Part shown: positions 56,215-64,000 of the stretch, in pieces | How the letters are laid out: each line of letters opens with the position of its first letter | Position numbering within the stretch: position 1 is the first letter of the stretch | Assembly (NCBI RefSeq): GCF_001658005.1 | Contig: NZ_CP015986.1 | Location: forward strand, 1,240,001-1,304,000 | Length of the DNA stretch: 64,000 nucleotides | Direction of reading: 5' to 3' | Source: Sphingobium sp. EP60837 | Lineage (GTDB): Bacteria; Pseudomonadota; Alphaproteobacteria; Sphingomonadales; Sphingomonadaceae | The notes under the pieces: generated by a model | Told to the model about the DNA's origin: nothing | Database searches by the model: none | The model's input: the letters and a program-made list of their open reading frames with translations, nothing else | Position numbers and translations under genes: made by a program

Positions 56215-56959
56215 CGTCCGTCGTTCAGCTCCGCAGCGGACGGAGTCGCAAAGATACTGGCCCAGCGCCCGCCGATCGCTGGTTTTGGCTCACCGCATGG
56301 GGCATGCAGACCCGAGCCGCACAGAGGCATTTTCTGAAATTTCCCACCCCGAGGACCGGCCAGAACGCCTGTCAGCATGCGCGCAGAATAACTGACGCAG
56401 CCGTGCATTTCCGATCGGTCAAACAGCGCTGTCATTCCTGCTCCAGCTAGCGTCAAGTTGATGGAGCCGTTGAAATGACAGAAGACCATAAATTTACGGT
56501 GAACTGCTCAACAGTTAAGTGCAGCGCGTTCCAGATGATGCACGGAATAACATTCAGTCAATGAGCCTGGAACCACTGATTTTTCCGCACGCACTTAAAT
56601 AAAATATGATTTATCTACTAAAAACAACGAACTGCTTGGAAGATGGCGACGCACCGATCGAGTCCCTGATGCAATAGGACAGGTTTTCTGCACATTTTGT
56701 GAGCAACCGGATGGATGAAGGTGCGTCCATTCGGCTTGCTGATCAGACGAACGGAAAAATCCCTCAGGAACCGAAGCTCCGCTCATTGATAATAAAAGAC
56801 AATTTTCCGATGCGATTTCGTAACGATTTGCCGTTATCTTGCGATGGACATGCTTCAGCAGCATCTTCGATTCAGCCTGTAAATATAGCGTTCATAAATC
56901 TGTGGTCATTCGTCCGGTCCGCCCGGGGAGGGCTGCACGCAGATTTTGGGAGAAGCGGA
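56215..56959. other. Divergent intergenic region of the secretion locus
   Basis: Between the ABC gene and the RTX start I see no supported gene. Sequence at 56450-56640 is clearly AT-richer than the surroundings (for example TTAAATAAAATATGATTT near 56600) and should hold the promoters for both sides. An open frame from a GTG at 56699 continues into the RTX gene but lacks RTX-like sequence. Confidence 0.5.
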
Positions 56960-58153
56960 ATGGGGCGCATAAACGGAACGGTCATAAATGACCTGCTGAA
57001 GGGAACGACGTTAGCCGACAGCATCTATGGCGGCGCAGGCGACGATCAAATCTGGGGCGATCTGGGCGACGATTATATTGAAGGCGGCGACGGCCACGAC
57101 ATTCTGCACGGCCAGGGCGGCGTCGATTATATCAAGGGCGGCCTAGGCGATGATCAGATCTGGGGCGAAGACGGAAACGACAAGCTCGACGGCGGCGATG
57201 GCAATGACCGGCTCTATGGCGGTATCGGCAACAACATCATGTCGGGCGGCACAGGAAATGACTGGATCGAGGGGGGCGACGGCCATGACCAGATCCTGGG
57301 CGATATCGGCAACGACACCATCTATGCCGGAGGCGGTCGCGATTATATCGACGGTGGTGCTGGCGACGATATCATCTATGCCGGCGCGGGCGACGATGGC
57401 TTCCTGAACGAGATCAACCCGGCGACCGGACTGATGACGTCTCAGGCTGTGGGCGGCGGCGCTGGTAATGACTGGATCTACGGCGAGGACGGCAACGACA
57501 AGTTGAAGGGCCAGTCAGGCGACGACCATGTCTTCGGCGGCAACGGCAATGATCGCGTTGATGGCGGTGACGGCAATAATTTCCTCTACGGCGACGCAGG
57601 CGATGACATTCTCGATTCCGAATGGGGCATGGATCGTCTCTATGGCGGCACAGGCCGCGATACGATGGAAGCCGGAGCAGGCAATGACTTTCTCGACGGC
57701 GGAGCGGACGCGGACTCGCTGAACGGCGAGGCGGGTGTCGATATCCTCTATGGTGGTGACGGCGATGACCTGCTGCTGGGCGGCGACGGCGCGGACGAGC
57801 TGCACGGCGATGCCGGGTTCGACAAGCTGACGGGCGAACTTGGCGCGGACAAGCTGTGGGGCGGCGCGGGCGCTGACTGGTTCGTCTTCAAGGGCGCTGG
57901 AGCATTGGACGGCGGCGACCAGATCCAGGATTTCGAGGACGGCGTGGATCGCATCGTGCTGGAGAAGCTGGGCGTCAGCAAATATGCAGCGGGCGGGGCA
58001 CCGGGCACCATATTCGCGCGGAATGGCGCATCGGGCAACGTGCTGCTGGACGTGGTCACATCGGCCGGGGTTAAGTTCAGCATCGACATTGCAGACCCTA
58101 CGGCCACGCTGTCGGCGCAGAATTTTTCATCAAGCGATTTTCTTTTCGCCTGA
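56960..58153 (+). CDS. RTX calcium-binding protein, type I secretion substrate
   Basis: I place the start at ATG 56960 (MGRINGTVINDLLKG), preceded by GGGAGAAGCGGA; an open frame 87 codons longer has no similarity. More than 20 nonapeptides of GGxGxDxUx type fill residues 20-310, interrupted near 150 by a non-repeat insert (LNEINPATGLMTS). The C-terminal 80 residues hold WFVFKGAGALDGGDQIQDFEDGVD and end SSDFLFA, the pattern of an uncleaved type I secretion signal. There is no enzyme domain, so it may be a surface or matrix protein. Confidence 0.9.
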   Translation: MGRINGTVINDLLKGTTLADSIYGGAGDDQIWGDLGDDYIEGGDGHDILHGQGGVDYIKGGLGDDQIWGEDGNDKLDGGDGNDRLYGGIGNNIMSGGTGNDWIEGGDGHDQILGDIGNDTIYAGGGRDYIDGGAGDDIIYAGAGDDGFLNEINPATGLMTSQAVGGGAGNDWIYGEDGNDKLKGQSGDDHVFGGNGNDRVDGGDGNNFLYGDAGDDILDSEWGMDRLYGGTGRDTMEAGAGNDFLDGGADADSLNGEAGVDILYGGDGDDLLLGGDGADELHGDAGFDKLTGELGADKLWGGAGADWFVFKGAGALDGGDQIQDFEDGVDRIVLEKLGVSKYAAGGAPGTIFARNGASGNVLLDVVTSAGVKFSIDIADPTATLSAQNFSSSDFLFA

Positions 58154-58282
58154 ACCTGTTTTCGCAAAAGTAATCGGGCCGCTCTGAAACGGGCGGCCCG
58201 AGATCAACAATTATGCACTAGGCAGCATTGCTTGGTCGTAGCGAGTGCCGAACGGGTGCCTGCCGCCAGCCGGGCGGCCGAT

Positions 58283-58555
58283 TCAGTGCCTCTCTGGATG
58301 AGCAGAGCCAGGGACGTCAGGCGGGTTGATGCGGGTTTGTAGCGAATCGACGCCATCATGGCCCTTGCCATCGCGGCCGCCGTCAGCGCCACCGCCCCCG
58401 CCGCCGCCACTTGAGGCCGCAATCGCTGCGGACGTCAGCGAGGTCGAAAGCATGATCGTCATCGCAGGCGGCACGGTCACTGCGAAACGCCCGCAGCTCT
58501 GAAGAAAACGGCGTCGATCTTCTTTCACACCAACGGGGGCATCATCCTCGGTCAT
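58283..58555 (-). CDS. Short Gly-rich protein with RRRFL leader, copy 2
   Basis: The ATG at 58555 follows GCAGGAG; an upstream ATG gives an unrelated extension. The 90 residues carry EDRRRFL-QS-CGRFA-V-TVPPAMTIMLSTSL, then SAAIA and SSGGGGGG, at residues 12-55, as in copy 1, but many codons differ synonymously, so the leader is held by selection. The tail is different: ADGGRDGKGHDGVDSLQT and NPPDVPGSAHPERH. It follows the S24-fold and phosphotransferase genes on the same strand. Confidence 0.75.
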   Translation of the reverse strand: MTEDDAPVGVKEDRRRFLQSCGRFAVTVPPAMTIMLSTSLTSAAIAASSGGGGGGGADGGRDGKGHDGVDSLQTRINPPDVPGSAHPERH

Positions 58556-58689
58556 GACAAACTCCTGCGACACTCGAATGGCGAACGCTACCACCCCGCG
58601 GGTTGCCGACCGATTGCAAACAAGGATGATATCCAATGGTATAGGTGCCCGCAACGCCGGGTAGAGCCAGGGCCTAACCTTCGATCAAC

Positions 58690-59241
58690 TCAAGCGTCGT
58701 CGTCGATCATCCCGATGGCTGGGAAGATATGTCTGATCCTGCTGCGGTGGATGGACGCAGTAACCTTGTCGCGATGCTGGGTCAGGCTAATGAGATTGCA
58801 GTCTCGCGCGCTCAGCCTGCCTATCGTCCAAAGCGACAGCGCGCCATCGTCCTGCAACTGCACCAACACGTCAGCGCCTATCGAGGCAGGCTTTACCCTG
58901 TCGAGAATGATGCGCTCTCCTGCCCGGAAACGCGGTTCCATCGCTTCGCTGGGAATGTAGATAGCGAAATAGCGGTTTGCATCCCCCAGGGCGAACGGAG
59001 GCGACATGAAGGCCGCGGGCCGGGCCAGATCGCCTTCCCAAATCTCCAGCTCGCCTGCCAACGACAGGCTCTCCTCGGCAGGAAACAGGAGCGATGCCGC
59101 GTAAATCGGGATTTGCCGCTGGTTTGGCATCGAAAAAGACAGGGGCCTTTCCTTCAGCATGACCGGAGCAGCAACCGTGGACGAGGGCGTGGTTCCGATC
59201 GCCTCACACATGGCGAAGGGTTCAGGAAACGCCTCCTTCAA
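58690..59241 (-). CDS. S24-fold protein without catalytic serine
   Basis: The 183-residue protein has no helix-turn-helix. Its C-terminal half matches the LexA/UmuD S24 fold: YFAIYIPSEAMEPRFRAGERIILDR, then ADVLVQLQDDG. The canonical G-D-S-M-E-P reads S-E-A-M-E-P, so the nucleophilic Ser is Ala, and the usual catalytic Lys segment near LWTIGRLSA has Arg. It is probably a non-proteolytic binding module. It ends 134 bases before leader copy 2. Confidence 0.7.
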   Translation of the reverse strand: MKEAFPEPFAMCEAIGTTPSSTVAAPVMLKERPLSFSMPNQRQIPIYAASLLFPAEESLSLAGELEIWEGDLARPAAFMSPPFALGDANRYFAIYIPSEAMEPRFRAGERIILDRVKPASIGADVLVQLQDDGALSLWTIGRLSARDCNLISLTQHRDKVTASIHRSRIRHIFPAIGMIDDDA

Positions 59242-59251
59242 TTTCGCGATG

Positions 59252-60823
59252 CTACGCGACGACAGGGAATAGCCGACAGACGGCGACGATCCGACGGCAT
59301 GCCTCTCCCGGTGTCAACGGGTCGAGCCACTCGCGCAACATGTTGTCGATCCAGACTATCGCGCTGTAGAAGCCGCCTTCCAGCAAGCGGGGATCCATCC
59401 GGTGTTCCATCGAAGTGAAATAGTCTTCAGGGAAATCCTTCAGGGCTTCCGATAAAATGGTGATGAACATGAAAATGGCGGTGGAATAGACAGACGCCTT
59501 ATATTGGAAATGCAGTTCCGCTCGGTCCAGTGAGGGACCACCCTGTGCGCTGCACTCCTCAATGAAGAGATCGATCATGCGGTTCACCAGCTCGATATGC
59601 TTTTCCGGCTCAGGCATCATCATCATGCCACTGAGCGCCTGGGCGAGGCTCGCCTGACCCGCGCCGCCCCAGTCGAGTAACCCAGCGTGAAGTTGGCCCC
59701 CCTCGTCCCGCCAGAACCAGGCATTATCGACATTTAAATTGATGTGACACAAGCCGGTATAATCGACATCTGACAGCAGGTAGGCGAGCACCGCATCCTT
59801 GTGCTCCAACCCGAACAGCACATCCTCGCGCCATCTCGCGAGGAACTGCGGGCGGGTCACCTCTGGTGCGAATAGGTGCGGCGCGACCCGGCCGATAAAG
59901 TCGATCAGCCGATCGAGCGCGGGCTCGGGGTGCGCGATCGGCTCGAAATCGCGCGCAGCGGCGGCGAAGGGAAAAATCTCTTCCAGATCATGGCCGAGGT
60001 CGCCGCGCTTATGCGCCGCCACCAAGCGGGCAAGGTTGCGCGTAAGTACCGCATAATGTTCTTCTACGCAGGGCACCTCATGATCGTAGCCCTTGCGATA
60101 AGCGGGCTCGACGGTGCCGACGCCGAATGGAACCCGTTCCGTTATGAGGATATAATTTCCCGTATGCGAACTATGGTCGCCGAAATAATAGCGGCTGACG
60201 GTGACGGGGAGTTGCCGTTCGCGCGACAAACGAGCCATTCGAATCTCGCCATCGGACAGGCGGAGAAGCCCATATTTGTGATGAGCGTCGGCCGGCGGGA
60301 ACTTTACGAACAGGTGCGTCTGCAATCCAGGCTCGTCCCGTGCATAGGCCAAGGTGAGCAGGCCGTTTTCCGACGCCCCGCGAATGTCCAGCTTGTTGAG
60401 GGAAACGATCTGCGTAACGCGATTGTCTGCCGAGAGCGCGCCAGATGCCCGAAATGCGGCGGTTAGGAAGGCCGGCCCCGCTTCCCGGAGTCCCGCAAGA
60501 TCGATTGGAAATTCAAGTCCATAATGGTCGCCCGGTGAGACCTGCCGATGTCGCGCGGTGAAGGTGTCGTAATCCAGCGTGGCCTTCACCACCGCCGGAA
60601 CAGGGCCGAGCGCGTCAGCATTCACCCAGCCGGCGGGGCTGGCGATGCGGACGCACTGGCGGCCGCCGACGTCCCTCCCGCGTTCCGCACACACCACCAG
60701 CACTCCGCTGGGCAGATGATGAAGTTGCCGGCTATCGCTAGCCACGCCCGCCCGCACGACGGCACCGTTGGGCGCGACAATCCGGTATCGCGTACCGGGC
60801 GACAATGCGAGGTCTTCAATCAT
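59252..60823 (-). CDS. SH3-like domain fused to an aminoglycoside/choline-kinase-like phosphotransferase
   Basis: The 523-residue protein begins with an SH3-like region (residues 1-75: TRYRIVAPNGAVVRAG, HLPSGVLVV, WVNADAL) and continues with a eukaryotic-like kinase fold: THLFVKFP with a candidate ATP Lys, YILITERVPFG, the Brenner-type loop CHINLNVDNAWFW (H-x-N-x-x-x-N) and LLDWGGAG (Mg-binding D). Substrates of such enzymes are small alcohols or peptides. The SH3/phosphotransferase fusion next to leader copy 2 is unusual. It lies 10 bases before the S24-fold gene, so they share a transcript. Confidence 0.75.
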   Translation of the reverse strand: MIEDLALSPGTRYRIVAPNGAVVRAGVASDSRQLHHLPSGVLVVCAERGRDVGGRQCVRIASPAGWVNADALGPVPAVVKATLDYDTFTARHRQVSPGDHYGLEFPIDLAGLREAGPAFLTAAFRASGALSADNRVTQIVSLNKLDIRGASENGLLTLAYARDEPGLQTHLFVKFPPADAHHKYGLLRLSDGEIRMARLSRERQLPVTVSRYYFGDHSSHTGNYILITERVPFGVGTVEPAYRKGYDHEVPCVEEHYAVLTRNLARLVAAHKRGDLGHDLEEIFPFAAAARDFEPIAHPEPALDRLIDFIGRVAPHLFAPEVTRPQFLARWREDVLFGLEHKDAVLAYLLSDVDYTGLCHINLNVDNAWFWRDEGGQLHAGLLDWGGAGQASLAQALSGMMMMPEPEKHIELVNRMIDLFIEECSAQGGPSLDRAELHFQYKASVYSTAIFMFITILSEALKDFPEDYFTSMEHRMDPRLLEGGFYSAIVWIDNMLREWLDPLTPGEACRRIVAVCRLFPVVA

Positions 60824-61429
60824 GGGCCGTCATCTCTCCAAACTCCTACACGCAGCCTTACCTGGCAGGCGCTTATATTACAGTACAATGTGCATTTATT
60901 GCGGTAAAGCGGATTATTTTGAGAGGGTGTGGCACCAGAGGGTTCATCGCGATGGTCCGGAACCGTTTTCAGTCCTCATCGTCCATGAAGACGTCACAGC
61001 CCCTAACGAATGAGGACACGCAGAACATTCGCAAGAATTTCTGGATAACCTTGCATCGGTCGCGATCTGTCATCGGCGAGTGCTGCCAGGATCGGCGCCC
61101 AGCATGGATATGATGCCGACGCTATTGAACACCATTCTGCTTAGGACTGGCATATCGCGCCCCAATAGGGCGAACCAGATCCAGGAATTCTTGTTATAGA
61201 AACAATCTTAGATCTCGGAATAGAGCACAACGCCGCGCTTCGCGGACATCCCCAATATATAGAACTCAGGGACATATCCCCGTCGGTTTAAAGCCTTCTG
61301 GCACGGCGTCAGAGGCGGATACCATTCACCTCTTCGGGCGACTTGAAGTGCTCAGCAACGATCCGCTGCCATGGCTCGGGGCCACTGGCAGCGCTTCTAC
61401 ATGAATAAGGGCGAAGGGATTACGATCGT
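60824..61429. other. Intergenic region, about 600 bases
   Basis: No gene is supported. The part near 60870-60930 is AT-rich and could hold the promoter of the phosphotransferase operon; the part nearer 61400 lies behind the monooxygenase gene. Short open frames here have no plausible sequence. Confidence 0.45.
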
Positions 61430-63409
61430 TCAGATTGACAGCAGCGACATGGGGCGCGGCGCACGCTTTTCGACGTTCGGCCGATATGTAAGGACGAAAT
61501 GCTCCATTTCGGGTTGGCGCATCGCATGCCAGACCGTGGAGTTGTGACGCGGCGTCGCGATGACGATGCGACCGCTATCGTCGTGGCGATAATAGCCGTG
61601 CGCACTACCCTTGCGATACCAGGCCGTGTCTAGCAGCTTCTCCTGCGTCCAGTCATTATAGGCGCGTGTGGCCTCGACATCTGGTTCTACAGCCGCGATG
61701 TCCTCATCGATCATCGTCTGCAACAGCTCAACGATATAATGCACCTGTTGCTCGCCTATGACCGCCGCATTAGCGGTGAGGTTGCAGTTCGGCCCATGGG
61801 TGATGAACAGGTTGGGGAACCCCGGCACGGTGATGCCTTCATAGGCATAGGGGTAGGGTGTGAAGGTTTCCTTCAGCGTCCTGCCGTCCCGTCCTGCGAA
61901 ATGCATGTTGCTATACCAGTCCAGATGGAAGCCTGTCGCGAGTACGACAGCATCACATTCGATGCGTGTCCCGTCAGCCAATATGACGGCATCCTCCTCG
62001 AAGCCCGCCAGCTGCCCCTCTATAAGATCGACGTTCGGGCGCTTGAGCGCATCATAATAGCCGCAATCGAGGATCGGCCGCTTGGCATAGAGAGGATAAG
62101 GAGGGGTAAGTTTCCGTACCATTTCCGGATCATCGGGGAAATGGCTCTTGAGATAATCGAGGCTCATCTTCGTGACGGCATCGTTGAGCGGACCGAATCC
62201 GCCGGTCTTCTCGTTCCACTCCTTGTCGAATCCCATCATGCCGCGCATGTCCATCATCTGGCTGGCAAGGCTCTGCATCCGCTTCCACTGCGTGACATAA
62301 GGAATACGCTCCATCGCCAAGCGTTCCAACTCGGGCACGGGCGCGAGCGCCTGCGGATTGGGAATGATATAGTCGGGCTGGCGCTGTACCGTGGTAACAT
62401 GACCCGCAAATTCGGATATGGCGCGGGTAAGCTGTACGCCGCTGCAGCCGGTACCCACGATCACGACGCGCTTGCCTGTCAGATCAACGTCTTCGTCCCA
62501 AGCGGCAGAATGGAGCACCGGCCCATTGAACCTGTCACGACCCCGGACGTCCGGCCAGCGCGGGCGGGATAGCACGCCAACACTCAGGATGACGGCATTC
62601 GCCTCATAGGTAACAGCCTCTCCGTCCCGGATGGCCTTGACGATCCAAAGCTGCCGCGCCTCGTCCCAGTCGGCCGATTGCATTGTCGTATTGAGGTGGA
62701 CGTGCGGCCGGATACGATGCTTGTCGGCGACCCGCTCTAGATATTGGAGGAACTCATCCTTCATCGGGTAGAATTTGGTCCAGGACGGATTGGGGTCGAA
62801 GGAATAGGAATATTGCACACTGGGTGTATCCACGGCAGCGCCCGGATAGCGGTTCACGGACCAGGTGCCGCCGATCTCATGCCGACTTTCCAGAACCGTA
62901 TAGGAAAAACCGGCTTGCTTCAGCTTTACTGCAGCGTTGATCCCGTGCATCCCGCCGCCGATCACCAACACGTTGAAATCGGCAGGCGGCGCAACTTCCG
63001 GCTTGTGGACACGCGTATCAGTGACGAATCCGCCATGATGGCGCGCCGGCTCGATCGACGCTTCGGGCAACTCCTGACCCAAGGCCAGCTTCAACATATC
63101 ACGAAATAGCGCGGGATCCGGTTCCCTCATCAGCGGTTCCGGCGAGCGCGCCATTTCCTGGGCCAGCATAGCGCGAATTTCGGCGACTACAGCCGGATCG
63201 GCCTGCTTATGCTCGCGACTGCCGAGATTGACGAAGGCGGCGCGCTTTTGGTCCTCCGTTCCTTCGAGGAGCGGACCATATCGATGAAGCAACTGCCTAT
63301 CGCCGGTTATGTGGATTAAGCTAAGCAACGCCACGATCGGGTCAAGATCACCGATGACAGCTTCCAGGCGGACGGCAGGCTCTCCGCCGCTGTGGATAGG
63401 ATTGAACAT
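61430..63409 (-). CDS. Baeyer-Villiger-type flavin monooxygenase
   Basis: The 659-residue enzyme has an N-terminal helical extension of about 145 residues, as in 4-hydroxyacetophenone monooxygenase, then the FAD loop NVLVIGGGMHGINAA, the BVMO fingerprint FNGPVLHSAAW (F-x-G-x-x-x-H-x-x-x-W) and the NADPH loop VVIVGTGCSGVQL. It likely inserts oxygen into a ketone; the substrate is unknown. It may be part of a degradation region continuing beyond the window. Confidence 0.9.
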   Translation of the reverse strand: MFNPIHSGGEPAVRLEAVIGDLDPIVALLSLIHITGDRQLLHRYGPLLEGTEDQKRAAFVNLGSREHKQADPAVVAEIRAMLAQEMARSPEPLMREPDPALFRDMLKLALGQELPEASIEPARHHGGFVTDTRVHKPEVAPPADFNVLVIGGGMHGINAAVKLKQAGFSYTVLESRHEIGGTWSVNRYPGAAVDTPSVQYSYSFDPNPSWTKFYPMKDEFLQYLERVADKHRIRPHVHLNTTMQSADWDEARQLWIVKAIRDGEAVTYEANAVILSVGVLSRPRWPDVRGRDRFNGPVLHSAAWDEDVDLTGKRVVIVGTGCSGVQLTRAISEFAGHVTTVQRQPDYIIPNPQALAPVPELERLAMERIPYVTQWKRMQSLASQMMDMRGMMGFDKEWNEKTGGFGPLNDAVTKMSLDYLKSHFPDDPEMVRKLTPPYPLYAKRPILDCGYYDALKRPNVDLIEGQLAGFEEDAVILADGTRIECDAVVLATGFHLDWYSNMHFAGRDGRTLKETFTPYPYAYEGITVPGFPNLFITHGPNCNLTANAAVIGEQQVHYIVELLQTMIDEDIAAVEPDVEATRAYNDWTQEKLLDTAWYRKGSAHGYYRHDDSGRIVIATPRHNSTVWHAMRQPEMEHFVLTYRPNVEKRAPRPMSLLSI

Positions 63410-63586
63410 GACATTATCTCTCCTAAACGTCGGTGTTATGGCCGATCTCTATCGTCACGAATGTTGTGGAGGAGCTTTTGGATCAAGCCGTTTAGAGGCT
63501 GTTCCATCTATCCAGAACAGGAGCCCTACCGCCCCCTTGACGTCGATAGGTTTCTCTGCGGCTCCCGATGATCTGCGACTGACTGG

Positions 63587-63964
63587 TCAGCCGCCTATTT
63601 GGCTGAGTTGCAGGACATGCCCCTCTGGATCGGCGATGAACGCTACTTGCATTCCGCCCATCCCAGGCACCTCCCGCGCAGGCTCAAGCACACGTGCGCC
63701 AGCGGCCTCCGCCCGTTCGATCAAACCGGCGATGTCCTTAGTTGCGAGGCCAAGGATCAGTTCGTTAGCAGCCGGAGTCCCGGTGTCGTGGAACTGGGCA
63801 AGGATGAACAAGGGACCGCCAGCATAGGTCGGCATGAACACGACTTCACTGACTTTGCGTCCTACGATTTCAGCTTCGACACGGTTCATTTCGACAAGGC
63901 CGATCACAGAGCTGTAAAACGCAACTGCGCCTTCGAGGTCTTTTACCTGAAGCTTGGTGAACAT
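63587..63964 (-). CDS. VOC (glyoxalase/dioxygenase-fold) protein
   Basis: The 125-residue protein starts MFTKLQVKDLEGAVAFYSSVIGL and ends VAFIADPEGHVLQLSQIGG, the two halves of one VOC domain. Metal-ligand candidates are Glu and His near the C-terminal DPEGHVLQL. Such proteins include glyoxalases, isomerases and resistance proteins. Its place near the monooxygenase suggests a catabolic role but the reaction cannot be set. Confidence 0.85.
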   Translation of the reverse strand: MFTKLQVKDLEGAVAFYSSVIGLVEMNRVEAEIVGRKVSEVVFMPTYAGGPLFILAQFHDTGTPAANELILGLATKDIAGLIERAEAAGARVLEPAREVPGMGGMQVAFIADPEGHVLQLSQIGG

Positions 63965-64000
63965 GAAGTCGGTATCTTGTGTTTTCGCGTGCGGTATTTG

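Noticed and set aside
1..64000. CRISPR arrays
   Set aside because: No regularly spaced identical repeats with unique spacers were seen; the only long repeat run is the RTX coding region at 57000-57900.

Overview
The window looks like chromosomal DNA of a high-GC alphaproteobacterium, most likely a sphingomonad (Sphingobium/Sphingomonas-like). This rests on protein character, on gene neighbourhoods (rplC-rpsJ-tuf-fusA-rpsG-rpsL; rpsM-rpsK-rpoA-rplQ; yajC-secD-secF; gltD-gltB) and on short dispersed intergenic repeats. No 16S gene is present, so the genus is inference.

Layout. 1-5.5 kb: minus-strand str/S10 ribosomal operon with a recognisable promoter at 5480-5508. 5.6-9.6 kb: a membrane PAS-GGDEF-EAL protein, then an M23 peptidase overlapping a bactofilin gene. 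9.6-18.1 kb: comM cut in two by a 7.1-kb accessory island (10303-17419). The island carries an orphan T7 gp14-like virion gene, a serine recombinase with an inverted repeat upstream, small unknown genes, a coiled-coil membrane protein, an IS256-family element with a perfect 8-bp target duplication placed at that protein's start codon, and a frameshifted MrcB-N/DUF3883 gene. 18.1-23.4 kb: rlmE, ppx/gppA, a Mth938-like gene, secF, secD, yajC. 23.5-25.7 kb: tRNA-Pro(GGG), a frameshifted GH108 endolysin plus holin, an unusual short transcript unit with a full-length Shine-Dalgarno, and a lipoprotein. 26-28.7 kb: rpsM-rpsK-rpoA-rplQ with a MITE-like repeat inside.

28.8-38.9 kb is ordinary metabolism: prolyl oligopeptidase, a secreted protein, ammonium transporter, MFS exporter, guaA, an aminotransferase, rmuC. 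38.9-40 kb is decayed DNA with a clear pseudogene and repeats. 40.0-40.8 kb is a yybP-ykoY (manganese) riboswitch ahead of an UPF0016/GDT1 cation exporter. 40.9-49.2 kb holds a complex I NDUFA9-like protein, uppP, gltD and gltB; then come a small membrane-anchored protein and tRNA-Leu(GAG).

The most interesting part is 50.0-60.8 kb. It has two minus-strand operons around an RTX protein. Each contains a short protein with the same twin-arginine-like hydrophobic leader (39 of 44 residues identical, at the same residue numbers) followed by a Gly-rich tail. One leader gene is followed at once by a fused PqqD-like/HprK-like kinase and a nucleotidyltransferase, and is preceded by a type I secretion HlyD/ABC pair with an inactive C39 domain. 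The other is preceded by an S24-fold protein that has lost its catalytic serine and by an SH3/phosphotransferase fusion. This resembles a peptide modification and export locus, but no substrate chemistry can be read from sequence alone. The window ends with a Baeyer-Villiger-type monooxygenase and a VOC (glyoxalase-fold) protein.
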